Part shown: positions 25,682 through 34,187 of the stretch, in pieces
Position numbering within the stretch: the stretch's first letter is position 1
How the letters are laid out: every line of letters starts with the position of its first letter
Source: an uncultured Acidobacteriota bacterium
GTDB lineage: Bacteria; Acidobacteriota; Terriglobia; Terriglobales; Acidobacteriaceae
Reading direction: 5' to 3'
NCBI GenBank assembly: GCA_903832055.1
Contig: CAILAC010000010.1
Coordinates: forward strand, 372,001-436,000
DNA length: 64,000 nt
The notes under the pieces: model-generated
The model's input: the letters and a program-made list of their open reading frames with translations, nothing else
What the model was told of the DNA's origin: nothing
Databases searched by the model: none
Program-made: the position numbers and the translations under genes

Positions 25682-26851
25682 TTAACTCACCCTTGCCGGG
25701 GTACCGCGGGTTACGGCCCAGACGAGCAGTCGGGCGAGTCCGTTAACGAGGATGGTGACGAGGAACAGGGCAAGGCCGATTTCGATCAGGGCGCTGCGAT
25801 GCATATCGCTGGTGGCTTCGCTGAACTCGTTGGCGATGACAGAGGCCATGGAGTGGCCTGTGGAGAGCAGCGAGCGGTGAATTTCGGCAGCGTTGCCGAT
25901 GACCATGGCGACGGCCATGGTTTCGCCAAGGGCGCGGCCGAGGCCGAGGATGATGGAGCCGACGATGCCAATGCGGGCGTTGCGGAGGACAGCAATACGA
26001 ATCATTTCCCAGCGGGTGGCACCAAGGGCGAGAGCGGCCTCGCGCTGCGAGTGCGGGACGGCGGACATGACTTCGCGAGTGAGCGAAGCAATGATGGGGA
26101 GGATCATGATGGCGAGGATGACGCCGGAGGCGAGCAGTCCGAGGCCCAGATTGACTCCCCCGAAGAGGCCGTCATCACCGACCAGTCCGGTCCATCCAAA
26201 GAGTTTGACTGAAGTTGGGTTATTAAAAATGGAGATGAAGACTGGGTTGACATGCTCGCGGAGCAACGGAACCAACACGAATATGGCCCACAATCCGTAC
26301 ACCACGCTGGGGATGGCGGCGAGCAGTTCAGTCACGAATGACAGCGGTCCGCGCAGGAACCGGGGGCTCATTTCAGTGAGAAAGATGGCGACGCCGATGG
26401 CCAGGGGCACAGCGATGAGCAGGGCAACGAGCGAGGAGACGAGTGTGCCGTAGAGAAAGGGCAGGGCGTAGAAGTCGCCGTTGACTGGATCCCAGAAGAG
26501 AGGAAGATTGGTGGTGGGATCTACGTTGAACTTGTAAAAGAACTTGAATCCGACCTTGCTCCAGCTCAATTGGGATTGAGAAACAAGTTCAGTCGCGATC
26601 AGGACAACGATGGCGAAGATGCTGATGGCGCATGTCATCATGAGGGCGCTGAAGCTGCGATCTGCCAGAGCCGAATTGCCGCGTGCAAGCAGGAAGCGCC
26701 TGACTTCCGAAACGGGCTCAACGGGAACAGTCAAAGGCGCAGTTATTCCGTGATCGCTGCCCTGCCCGCTTGACGGACTCACGGGCTGAGAGACACTCTC
26801 GGCGACGGTCTCTGGCTTGCGCATACGAATTTCTGACACTGGGCTAGTCAC
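25682..26851 (-). CDS. pstC: phosphate ABC transporter permease PstC
   Basis: A 389-residue permease. About 70 cytosolic N-terminal residues rich in Pro, Ser and Glu precede the first helix (MMTCAISIFAIVVLIATE), longer than in E. coli PstC. The family hallmarks are present: LTEMSPRFLRGPLSFVTELLAAIPSVVYG and the EAA loop REAALALGATRWEMIRIAVL. The start is uncertain because a second Met lies at residue 10. It is separated from pstS by 172 bases that include a strong stem-loop. Confidence 0.94.
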   Translation of the reverse strand: MTSPVSEIRMRKPETVAESVSQPVSPSSGQGSDHGITAPLTVPVEPVSEVRRFLLARGNSALADRSFSALMMTCAISIFAIVVLIATELVSQSQLSWSKVGFKFFYKFNVDPTTNLPLFWDPVNGDFYALPFLYGTLVSSLVALLIAVPLAIGVAIFLTEMSPRFLRGPLSFVTELLAAIPSVVYGLWAIFVLVPLLREHVNPVFISIFNNPTSVKLFGWTGLVGDDGLFGGVNLGLGLLASGVILAIMILPIIASLTREVMSAVPHSQREAALALGATRWEMIRIAVLRNARIGIVGSIILGLGRALGETMAVAMVIGNAAEIHRSLLSTGHSMASVIANEFSEATSDMHRSALIEIGLALFLVTILVNGLARLLVWAVTRGTPARVS

Positions 26852-26978
26852 TCTACTGAGGCTAAAGGCTGATTGTGAACAGAGTGTTAATGTGCTGATA
26901 AATCAAATGCATGCAGATACGACTAGATTAACTCTTACCGGGGGTAAAACGTCGAATCATGACGCAACAAACGCAGCA

Positions 26979-27003
26979 GGACCCGGGAACATCTCCCGGG
27001 TCC
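26979..27003 (-). terminator. stem-loop between pstS and pstC
   Basis: GGACCCGGGA and TCCCGGGTCC form a perfect 10-base stem with a 5-base loop, 21 bases after the pstS stop. There is no U run, so partial termination or 3' protection of the pstS message is more likely than full termination. Confidence 0.6.
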
Positions 27004-27023
27004 CCCCTGGTAATTCGTTGAAA

Positions 27024-28055
27024 CTACTGCAGGCTATTGACCGTGGCGTGTTCTTTATCGACGACGGACTTGGGCAGAGGCGCATAGTACAGCGACGAAA
27101 CCTGACCTTCGCCATCGTTGAGCATCCAGTTCAGAAAGTCCTTGAGGACCTTGCCCTTGGCGGGATCAGCCGACTTGGCAGGAACGAGCAGCCAGGTAAA
27201 GCTGGAGATGGGATACGTCTCGGCTCCGGGTGCGTTGGTGATGGAGACGCGGTAGTCGGCTGGCATCTTGGGGACATTGGCCGCCGCAGCGGTGACTCCG
27301 GCGATGGAGGCTTTGACGAAGTTGCCCGAGGCATTCTTGACGGCACCGAAGCTGATCTTGTTCTGCATGGCGTAGATCAGTTCAACGTAGCCGATGGAGC
27401 CGGGAAGCTGACGAACCAGGCCCGCGACACCTTCATTGCCCTTGCCGCCGATGCCCTTTGGCCAGTTGACCGCAGTGCCTTTGCCGGGGCCGTTTGCCCA
27501 GTCCTTGCTCACCTTGGTGAGGTAGTCGGTGAAGATGTAGCTGGTGCCGCTGCCGTCGGCGCGGTGGATGATGTTGATTGTCTCGTTGGGCAGTTTGACG
27601 CCGGGGTTGTCCTTTTCGATGCGCGCATCATTCCACGAGCTGATTTTGCCCAGAAAGATGTCGGCGAGGACGTCGGGCGAGAACTTGAGATCACTGACTC
27701 CTGTGACGTTGAAAACCGGGACAACTGCTCCCAACACGGTAGGAAAGTGAATCAGTTTGACCTTGGAACCGGCGATCTGTTCATCGCTCATGGGGCCATC
27801 GGTTGCGCCAAAATCGACCAGACCCGAGGTGGCCTGCTTGATACCGCCACCGGAACCGATGGATTGGTAGTTGATTTCGACGCCAGGATGAGCGGCGCTG
27901 TATTCACTGAACCACTTGGAATAGATCGGATACGGAAATGTCGCTCCAGCTCCGGTGAGCTTTTGCGCGTGCGCGGTACCAGCAAAAGCCAGCATCAAAA
28001 AACCTGCGGAAAGCCCTGCAAATGCCTTGAAAACGACTCCAGATATAGTCTTCAC
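27024..28055 (-). CDS. pstS: periplasmic phosphate-binding protein PstS
   Basis: A 343-residue secreted protein with a signal peptide ending in FAGTAHAQ. The mature N-terminus LTGAGATFPYPIYSKW and the IGSGGGIKQ and DFGATDGPMS segments are the phosphate-binding elements of PstS; HRADGSGTSYIFTDYL is also typical. The GTG at 28055 has AAGGGAGAG seven bases upstream; the GTG at 28082 in the track is less convincing. It captures phosphate for PstC/PstA and heads the pst operon downstream of phoBR. Confidence 0.95.
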   Translation of the reverse strand: MKTISGVVFKAFAGLSAGFLMLAFAGTAHAQKLTGAGATFPYPIYSKWFSEYSAAHPGVEINYQSIGSGGGIKQATSGLVDFGATDGPMSDEQIAGSKVKLIHFPTVLGAVVPVFNVTGVSDLKFSPDVLADIFLGKISSWNDARIEKDNPGVKLPNETINIIHRADGSGTSYIFTDYLTKVSKDWANGPGKGTAVNWPKGIGGKGNEGVAGLVRQLPGSIGYVELIYAMQNKISFGAVKNASGNFVKASIAGVTAAAANVPKMPADYRVSITNAPGAETYPISSFTWLLVPAKSADPAKGKVLKDFLNWMLNDGEGQVSSLYYAPLPKSVVDKEHATVNSLQ

Positions 28056-28159
28056 TTTTCTCTCCCTTGAGACAAACTCCACATCCTATTTTCCGCTTGT
28101 AATGTTACGGTTTCTTGAATTCAGACCCGAAACGAGCAGAGAATTTTGTTGAGCATCCA

Positions 28160-29647
28160 CTATTTTGAATCCGTCGAGGGAAGAGCGGCGGGCTCTGGCG
28201 AAATCGGAATCGGAGCTTGGTCATCGTCTATGCCTAATGGATTGGATGTGAGCACGGGGAGGTTGTCTTTGGAAAAGATGGGCAGTGTGAAGTGGAAGGC
28301 TGCGCCGGAGCCTAGTTCGCTCTCGGCCCAGATGCGGCCGCCGTGGGCTTGAACGAGATGTTTAACGATGGCGAGCCCCAGGCCGGTGCCGCCGGAGTCG
28401 CGGGATCGGGCTTTGTCGATGCGATAGAAGCGCTCGAAGATGCGATTGAGGTGCTCGTAGGGGATACCGGGGCCGAAGTCCTGAACGACAAATTCAACAT
28501 AGGAATCATCAGGAGGGGTGCAGGCTGACACGAGGATCCGCTTGCCGGACTTGCCATATTTCATGGCGTTTTCAATGAGGTTGCCAAAGACCTGGGTCAT
28601 GGCGTCGGGGTCCGCGAGGACGACATCATTGGGTGCTCCACCGGATTCGATCTCGATACCGGAATCGACGACCATGCCAGCGAGAGACTCAATCGCGTCT
28701 TCAACAAGGGCTGAGGCGCGGATGGGCTGGCGGCTGATCTTGTAGTCAGGGCTTTCCACGCTGGCGAGGGCGAGGAGGTCCTCAGTGAGGCGGTTCATGC
28801 GGTTGGAGTTTTTGAGAATGATTTGCAGGAATTCGCGGGTCGTTTCATGCCGGGGATTCGGGTCTTCGAGGAGGGTTTCAAGGTAGCCGGAGATTGAAGT
28901 CAGCGGGGTACGGAGTTCGTGGCTGACGTTGGCGATGAAATCGCGGCGCGATTTTTCGGCAGCTTCGACGCTGCTGACGTCGTGGAGCACAACGACGGCA
29001 CCGCCGCCGGGCAAAGGTGCGGCGTTGATTTCAAAGGTGCGGCCAGGCAGCAGCGTGGTGGCGCGCCCTGAACTCACTTCACGATCGAGGAGTGCTACTT
29101 CAGTGCAGGCGAGGACGTCGGGGTCGCGCAGCGAGTGCACCAGCGGGCGCCCTTCGCGGACTGGTGTGCCGGCGAGTTGCTGCATCACGGCGTTGGACCA
29201 GCTCACGTTGCCCTCGGGGGTGATGGCGACGACGGCTTCCTGCATGGAATCAAGCAGGGTGGCGAGTTCTTTGCGGCGGCTCTCGACCTCGGCAAAAGAC
29301 TGTTCCAGGCGAGCTGCGGTGGTGTTGAGCGCCGTGGCCATGGTTGAGATTTCGTCGTTGTAATGATCGTCGAGGCGGGCGTCAAGGTCACCCTCAGCGA
29401 TGCGATGCGCAAAGTTGACCATGCGGCGCAGGCGGCGCGAGATGCTGAGGGAGAACCAGGCTGCCAGCGGAAGCGCGACGAGGAGGGCGGCGGCACCCGA
29501 GAGCAGGGCTTCACGGCCCAGCACCGGCAGGGCGCGGACGGCTGAATTCTCGACGATTTGATGAAAGAACGCCTCCATCACAACCGCATGGAAGACCAGC
29601 AGCAGGGTGAAGAGGCCGAGAAGTTTGTAGAAGACTTTGCGCGTCAT
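28160..29647 (-). CDS. phoR: phosphate regulon sensor histidine kinase PhoR
   Basis: A 495-residue kinase. Two N-terminal membrane helices (LLGLFTLLLVFHAVVM and LLSGAAALLVALPLAAWFSLSI) are followed by HAMP (RRLRRMVNFAHRIAEGDLDARL), a PAS domain around residues 125-230, HisKA with His243 in NVSHELRTPLTS, and a HATPase with NLIENAMKYG, DFGPGIP and GTGLGLAIVKH. The track start is moved to the ATG at 29647. The periplasmic loop is only about 20 residues, as in PhoR, so input probably comes through Pst/PhoU. phoB lies directly upstream. Confidence 0.93.
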   Translation of the reverse strand: MTRKVFYKLLGLFTLLLVFHAVVMEAFFHQIVENSAVRALPVLGREALLSGAAALLVALPLAAWFSLSISRRLRRMVNFAHRIAEGDLDARLDDHYNDEISTMATALNTTAARLEQSFAEVESRRKELATLLDSMQEAVVAITPEGNVSWSNAVMQQLAGTPVREGRPLVHSLRDPDVLACTEVALLDREVSSGRATTLLPGRTFEINAAPLPGGGAVVVLHDVSSVEAAEKSRRDFIANVSHELRTPLTSISGYLETLLEDPNPRHETTREFLQIILKNSNRMNRLTEDLLALASVESPDYKISRQPIRASALVEDAIESLAGMVVDSGIEIESGGAPNDVVLADPDAMTQVFGNLIENAMKYGKSGKRILVSACTPPDDSYVEFVVQDFGPGIPYEHLNRIFERFYRIDKARSRDSGGTGLGLAIVKHLVQAHGGRIWAESELGSGAAFHFTLPIFSKDNLPVLTSNPLGIDDDQAPIPISPEPAALPSTDSK

Positions 29648-29680
29648 GAGGGCTCGCTTGTGTCTCTGATTGCTGCCCCT

Positions 29681-29706
29681 CCCACATCTCAAGATCGAGA
29701 TGTGGG
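29681..29706. repeat. perfect palindromic stem-loop between phoB and phoR
   Basis: CCCACATCTC AAGATC GAGATGTGGG forms a perfect 10-base stem with a 6-base loop, 34 bases before the phoR start. Followed by GGTACCCGATTTTTGGGGG, it looks like a dispersed REP-like element, but it lies inside the presumed phoBR message. Confidence 0.65.
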
Positions 29707-29725
29707 GTACCCGATTTTTGGGGGC

Positions 29726-30424
29726 TTACTCGCCTTTTGGGATTTCGAAGCGGTAGCCGGCGCCACGGACGGTCTTGAGATAGCGCGGGTTTTCCGCATC
29801 CACCTCGATCTTCTCACGGATGCGGCGCACGTAAACGTCGACGGAGCGCGGCGTGACAAACCGGGCATCGCCCCAGACGGCGTCAAGGAGGTGATCGCGG
29901 CTGAAGACGCGTCCCGGATGGCGGGCGAGGTAGTCGAGGAGGCGGAATTCAGTGGCCGTGGTCGTAGTGAGCTCGCCGCGAACGCGCAGTTGCATGGCGT
30001 TGGCGTCGATGATGACCTCTTCAAAGCTGATAACCGTCGGCGTTGAGGGACGCTCGAAGCGGCGCAGAACGGCTTTGACACGAGCGACCAGTTCGCGGGT
30101 GGCGAAAGGCTTCGTGATGTAGTCGTCGGCGCCGAGTTCAAGACCCAGGACGCGATCGTTTTCACCTGCCCGCGCAGTGAGGAAGATGATGGGGATGCTC
30201 GACAGGGCGTGGTGATAGCGCAGACGGCGGCAGACATCAAGGCCATCGCCGCCTGGGACCATGATGTCCAGCAGGAAGAGCGCGGGGGCCTGACGCTCGG
30301 CGTCGGGAATGAGGTTGGTCGGGGTGTGGAAGATGCGGGGCGAAAAGCCCGCCGCCTCCAGATGATGCTGCACGAGACGGGAGATATCTGTATCGTCTTC
30401 TAAAACGAAAATCGTCTGGCTCAA
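29726..30424 (-). CDS. phoB: phosphate regulon response regulator PhoB (OmpR family)
   Basis: A receiver domain (1-120) has the acidic pocket ED at 9-10, the phosphorylated Asp53 in LLDIMVPGGDG and Lys105 in DYITKPF. A C-terminal winged helix (130-230) has ATEFRLLDYLARHPGRVFSRDHLLD and the RSVDVYVRRIREKI recognition element. The start is TTG at 30424 with AGGAAAG upstream. Activated by PhoR, it should switch on pst and other phosphate-starvation genes. I did not find a convincing Pho box before pstS. Confidence 0.93.
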   Translation of the reverse strand: MSQTIFVLEDDTDISRLVQHHLEAAGFSPRIFHTPTNLIPDAERQAPALFLLDIMVPGGDGLDVCRRLRYHHALSSIPIIFLTARAGENDRVLGLELGADDYITKPFATRELVARVKAVLRRFERPSTPTVISFEEVIIDANAMQLRVRGELTTTTATEFRLLDYLARHPGRVFSRDHLLDAVWGDARFVTPRSVDVYVRRIREKIEVDAENPRYLKTVRGAGYRFEIPKGE

Positions 30425-30610
30425 GAGGTCTTTCCTCGTTTGGTCAATCGTCGGGTGAATCTACACGGTCAGGCCAGCGGGCAGATGCTCAAATGTCTGC
30501 AAACAAGGACACATGGCACACCGGCGCACTCTTAGAGTAGTCCTGTGGGGCAAAGAAAGTGCAAACGTTTGATGAATTTGCGCAATCTGGAGAACAAGAC
30601 GGTCCGGAGT

Positions 30611-31396
30611 TCAATACCAGTAGTTCGGCGCAATCATGCGGAACAAGGCTCTGATAGACCGCGTGAGAACACCGCGGGGCGAGTTGTAGCTTTTTGATTT
30701 GAAGCCGGAGTAGCCAACTGGTTCAACATTCACCGGAAAGCGCAGGTAGTGGCCGGGACGGCCTTTGAAGGGGATGACTTTATGGAAGATGAGGTGTTCG
30801 AGCAGTCGAATGTTGGTCGAATTCATCTCATATCTCGAGCCTCGAAAGACGCGGTCATAGAACACATGCGAGCAGACGAAAAGCTGGGAACTGGCATCGT
30901 AGCCGCGCCGGGGAAAGCCCAACTTGCGGCATTCGACCATGAGGCTGGGCGGGCCGGGCAGGCGATCGAGGGCCTTGCCCAGAGCGGGAAAGGTGAGGCG
31001 GCCGGTGACCTTGACCATGTGGGTGGTCAGGAGCCGTAACTGGCTTTGCGCCAGGCCTTCGTCGAGCAGTTGCATCTCGGTATAGCCGTAGTTGGTGCCC
31101 TCGGGAATCTGATTGCCGGGGACAGAGAGGATTTCGACAGGCTTGCTGAGTGGGTTTTCATCTCGGGCAATCGCCTGCAGTTCAGAGAGATCGGCACCGG
31201 AGTTTTCCAGAATCAGGATGCGGGCGGCGGCGGCGTGGGGGTAGTTGAGCCAGTAACGGAGAGCTTGCTTGTAGTCTTCGAGGCGGAGGCGAGGATCGGC
31301 GCGTTTGACTCCGGCATTGGCAGCGGGCTGGATGGTTGCAGTCATCACCAGCAGATAACGCGGAGTCGGGTTCGGTGCCGTTTCGGGTGATGCCAT
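30611..31396 (-). CDS. hypothetical protein, possibly glycosyltransferase-like
   Basis: A 261-residue soluble protein with no signal peptide. It opens with a beta strand and loop (YLLVMTATIQP), a helix (LEDYKQALRYWL), then RILILENSGADLSEL and later YGYTEMQLLDEGL and MVKVTGRLTFPAL. That succession resembles GT-A-type sugar transferases that handle surface polysaccharide, where a VTGR-like motif is common. I cannot see a clear DXD motif. The C-terminus is basic and aromatic (IRALFRMIAPNYWY), perhaps membrane-associated. Function is not established. Confidence 0.6.
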   Translation of the reverse strand: MASPETAPNPTPRYLLVMTATIQPAANAGVKRADPRLRLEDYKQALRYWLNYPHAAAARILILENSGADLSELQAIARDENPLSKPVEILSVPGNQIPEGTNYGYTEMQLLDEGLAQSQLRLLTTHMVKVTGRLTFPALGKALDRLPGPPSLMVECRKLGFPRRGYDASSQLFVCSHVFYDRVFRGSRYEMNSTNIRLLEHLIFHKVIPFKGRPGHYLRFPVNVEPVGYSGFKSKSYNSPRGVLTRSIRALFRMIAPNYWY

Positions 31397-31437
31397 GCAG
31401 ATGATTCTACGCAGCCATGCCCCGAAGCAGAACCATA

Positions 31438-31467
31438 ACGGTGCCCGGAATTACGGTGCCCGGAACT
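31438..31467. repeat. 15-bp direct repeat, two copies
   Basis: ACGGTGCCCGGAATT is followed directly by ACGGTGCCCGGAACT between bshB1 and the upstream end of the next minus-strand gene. It is a minor local duplication. Confidence 0.6.
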
Positions 31468-31489
31468 GCTACCGATTGGGCGAGCTCGT

Positions 31490-32230
31490 TTATATCGATT
31501 GGACCGGGATGAAGGTCAGATCGTCGACAAGGCCGACTTCACGCTGGACGAAGGGTTCGCCATATTTGACGCCGGCCAGGAGGCCGTAGTGGCGGGCTTC
31601 GGCGAAAGTGCGCTCGCGGATTTCTTCTTCGGGGACGAAGAGTGCGCCGCCCTGAGGCTGGTTAGCGTACTGAGACTGATAGGCCATGAGCGAGGCATGG
31701 CGCTGCTCGATATATGGCGTGATGTCTACGATGAAACTGGGCCGCACGTCGGCGTAGAGGCTGGCGTAGATGATTTTGAAGGGGCGGTGGGGTGGTAGCG
31801 CTTCGACTCCGAGGCCTTGCAGGCGGGAGAGGCCGGCGAGGAAGCAGGCTTCGTAGCCGAGGGTGGAGCAGGTGGCGTGGTCGGGGTGGCGCGCTTCCCA
31901 GTAGGGGAGGATGACGACGCGGGGGCGGAGTGCGCGCAGAACGAGGACGACTTTGAGTCGGTTTTCGAGAGTGTTGGCGACGGCTCCGTCGGGCAGGTCA
32001 AGAGCCTGGCGATGGGTGACGCCGAGGAGGCGGGCGGCCTCTGCTGCCTCTGCGGCGCGCTCGGCTGCACTGCCCCGAGTGCCGGATTCGCCCTGGGTTA
32101 GGTCGAGGATGGCGGTGCGAAGGCCGCGGGCGGCGCTGCGGAGAAGGGTGCCGCCGCAGGTTTGTTCTACGTCGTCGCGGTGGGCGGCGATGGCGAGAAC
32201 GTCGATGGGGTTTTCCTGGGGAGTCGTCAT
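31490..32230 (-). CDS. bshB1: bacillithiol biosynthesis deacetylase BshB1 (PIG-L family)
   Basis: A 246-residue PIG-L/LmbE zinc deacetylase. The first metal motif reads AHRDDVEQTCGG, where most family members have AHPDD, and the third is HPDH; GESGTRGSAAERAAEAAEAA is the BshB1 signature. The enzyme removes acetate from GlcNAc-malate on the way to bacillithiol, the low-molecular-weight thiol found in Acidobacteria. No other bsh gene is nearby. A role on another GlcNAc conjugate cannot be excluded. Confidence 0.85.
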   Translation of the reverse strand: MTTPQENPIDVLAIAAHRDDVEQTCGGTLLRSAARGLRTAILDLTQGESGTRGSAAERAAEAAEAARLLGVTHRQALDLPDGAVANTLENRLKVVLVLRALRPRVVILPYWEARHPDHATCSTLGYEACFLAGLSRLQGLGVEALPPHRPFKIIYASLYADVRPSFIVDITPYIEQRHASLMAYQSQYANQPQGGALFVPEEEIRERTFAEARHYGLLAGVKYGEPFVQREVGLVDDLTFIPVQSI

Positions 32231-32325
32231 GGAGACTTACCGTTCCTACGAATTCGACATGATTCATCGAAAGAGCGGGGTACTTGTTGCCCTCAGGGGC
32301 TAAAGCCCAATTTCCTTTAACTCGT

Positions 32326-32459
32326 TTTTGTACGGGCTGAAGCCCGTACCCTTCAAACCGCTTCGCTTCGGCTTTTTAGAAGACGGTGTTGTTGCCGCTT
32401 TTGTACGGGCTGAAGCCCGTACCCTTCAAGCGGCTTTCTAGTAGACGGTGTTGTTGCCG
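32326..32459. repeat. direct duplication carrying a hairpin and a gene 3' terminus
   Basis: Copy 1 (32326-32397) and copy 2 (32399-32459) share TTTTGTACGGGCTGAAGCCC, CGTACCCTTCAA and GACGGTGTTGTTGCCG. Each holds the palindrome GTACGGGCTGAAGCCCGTAC. Copy 2 includes the last codons and stop of the lipoprotein gene (GNNTVY); copy 1 encodes GNNTVF plus a stop out in the intergenic space. Copy 1 has an extra 11 bases in its middle. Confidence 0.75.
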
Positions 32460-33853
32460 TCGGAGAGGCCATCCATGTATGCCACGTCGTAGGCGGTGCC
32501 AGTGACGGTGACGTAGAAGTTGTTGATGGCGTGGCCGTCTCTGGTGGAGTAGATGTACACCTGACCGCCCTCGGCGATGTAGATCTTGTGCAGGCCGGTG
32601 AGGGAGGCTATGCCGGTCAGATCTCCCTGAAATGGCTCAATCAAGGTTACGGTTTGCGATGCGGTATTGAACATGGTGAGGCAGCCGTATGACTTGCCGG
32701 TAGCAAATCTCTCTCCCTGGGTGCAACGAATGCCGCCGATCCAAAGCGTGTTGTCATCGGCAAGGATCATGCGGGTGCGCTGGCCGGGAGCAGCATCGCT
32801 GATGGAAATGGGAGTACCCGCAGAGTCGTTTGCCAGATTGACGAGGGTAAGGTTGCCTGCGAACAGGCCATCTGGCTGAAGCTGCTGCCCGATGACATAC
32901 AGAGTCTGGCTGTCGAGCAGAGCATTGCTGGCACCGCCCGGGACCGAGATCGTCGTGGGCTCAGATGGGATGGTACCGGACTGCTGGCCGCTGTTGACGA
33001 TGAAGGGCGCCGTGGGCAGTACGGTAATGCCGGCCTTGGTGCCGCCACATTCAGGGCCGCAATTGAGGATGTAGGCCTGGCTGCCGTCTGCCGAGAAGAT
33101 TGCTTTGGTGGGCCGGTCAAAGTAGGTGTAGGGATTCCCGTTTGAGTCGCCGACCTGGAAGAGGCACATTCCGGGCAGATTTTGCGGCTCGCAATCGACT
33201 GCATTCACGGGCCAGTGGGCTGGACCACCACTGTATTGAGTGATTTCGCTTGCCTGCAACTTGCGGGGGTAATAAGCAAGGTTGGAGTTTTCGACGAAAG
33301 CCATCATCACCGTGCCGCCCGGATTCATTGATACCCGGTAGACTCCGGGGAGTCCGAGGCTGTAGGAGCGGTTCGAGCTCTTGTCAAAGACGGTCAGGGT
33401 GTGGGTCAACTGGCTGGCAGCGATGACCCAGGCCTGGTTGCGCGACATGAAGATGCTCGCGGAAGGCGTGGTCAAAGATGCGGCAGAGCCGATCGCATTT
33501 TCCTTGGCGTAGCTGATGGCAGTAAAGCTGCCGTCACCAGCGCCATAGACGACACCGATCTGCTCTTCAGGAAGATTTTGGATTGTGACGGGCAGAGCGC
33601 CGCTGTATCCGCTGATGCTGAAGGAGGGGATGGTGTCTCTGTAGTTCTGACGGATGTCGTAGAAACCGTCGACAAACTGCAGGAAGCCCCGCGTCGAGGG
33701 GCTGGGATTCTGAACGGCGATAAGGACGCGGTTGGCAAGCGCGCTGGGCGGCAAAACACGACCAGCGAAATAGTAGTTATTCCCGCAGCCCGCCAGGATA
33801 CCCGCGGTCACCAGTGCCGCCAGGGCGGAAATTACGAGACTTCTCTTCTTCAA
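32438..33853 (-). CDS. lipoprotein with beta-propeller-like repeats
   Basis: From the TTG at 33853 the protein starts KKRSLVISALAALVTAGILA followed by GC, a clear lipobox. The remaining 450 residues are rich in short beta strands and turns (LTHTLTVFDKSSNRSYSLGL, YRVSMNPGGTVMMAF, AIFSADGSQAYILNC), suggesting a YncE/lactonase-type propeller. The track start at 33916 would add 21 residues before the signal, which is less likely. No catalytic residues can be assigned. The gene's last codons are duplicated just downstream. Confidence 0.75.
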   Translation of the reverse strand: MKKRSLVISALAALVTAGILAGCGNNYYFAGRVLPPSALANRVLIAVQNPSPSTRGFLQFVDGFYDIRQNYRDTIPSFSISGYSGALPVTIQNLPEEQIGVVYGAGDGSFTAISYAKENAIGSAASLTTPSASIFMSRNQAWVIAASQLTHTLTVFDKSSNRSYSLGLPGVYRVSMNPGGTVMMAFVENSNLAYYPRKLQASEITQYSGGPAHWPVNAVDCEPQNLPGMCLFQVGDSNGNPYTYFDRPTKAIFSADGSQAYILNCGPECGGTKAGITVLPTAPFIVNSGQQSGTIPSEPTTISVPGGASNALLDSQTLYVIGQQLQPDGLFAGNLTLVNLANDSAGTPISISDAAPGQRTRMILADDNTLWIGGIRCTQGERFATGKSYGCLTMFNTASQTVTLIEPFQGDLTGIASLTGLHKIYIAEGGQVYIYSTRDGHAINNFYVTVTGTAYDVAYMDGLSDGNNTVY

Positions 33854-34057
33854 AATCCTATACCTCAGATTCAACAAGCTGACAGGCAAAGTATAACAAA
33901 GCGGGGCGGTAGCCATCGGGTGGATCGATTCGAGGGCTGTGGAGAGATGCGACGCTTTGGTTTGGACGCACGGAACAGGAGCAGGAAAGCAATCGCTGTG
34001 CAGTGCCAGGCAACAGTGCCGGGCGAAGGCCTGGACGGAAGATGCGGTGCGGAATTA

Positions 34058-34148
34058 CAGTCCGGGTACGCAGTCCGGGCTTGCGGTCCGGGCGCGCGGT
34101 CTGGGCTTGCGGTCCGGGCGCGCGGTCTGGGCTTGCGGTCTGGGCTAC
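34058..34148. repeat. 13-bp tandem repeat array, seven units
   Basis: Seven consecutive 13-mers fit CRGTCYGGGYDYN. The middle units alternate between CGGTCCGGGCGCG and CGGTCTGGGCTTG, so a 26-bp higher-order unit is also visible. There are no spacers and no dyad symmetry, so this is not a CRISPR array. Confidence 0.85.
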
Positions 34149-34157
34149 GAAATTGCT

Positions 34158-34187
34158 GAAGCCAACTATCCCGAAGCCAACAATCCC
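34158..34187. repeat. 15-bp direct repeat, two copies
   Basis: GAAGCCAACTATCCC is followed by GAAGCCAACAATCCC, differing at one position, only nine bases after the 13-bp array ends. Confidence 0.65.

Noticed and set aside
28056-28159. Pho box upstream of pstS
   Set aside because: A TAACATTACA stretch is present, but no pair of 11-bp direct repeats fitting the known consensus could be defended.
34058-34148. CRISPR-like array
   Set aside because: Units are contiguous 13-mers without spacers and there are no cas genes in the window.
33401-34159. 252-aa plus-strand ORF reaching into the 13-bp array
   Set aside because: Mostly antisense to the lipoprotein gene, and its end is translated tandem repeat (RSGLAVRARGLGLRSG).
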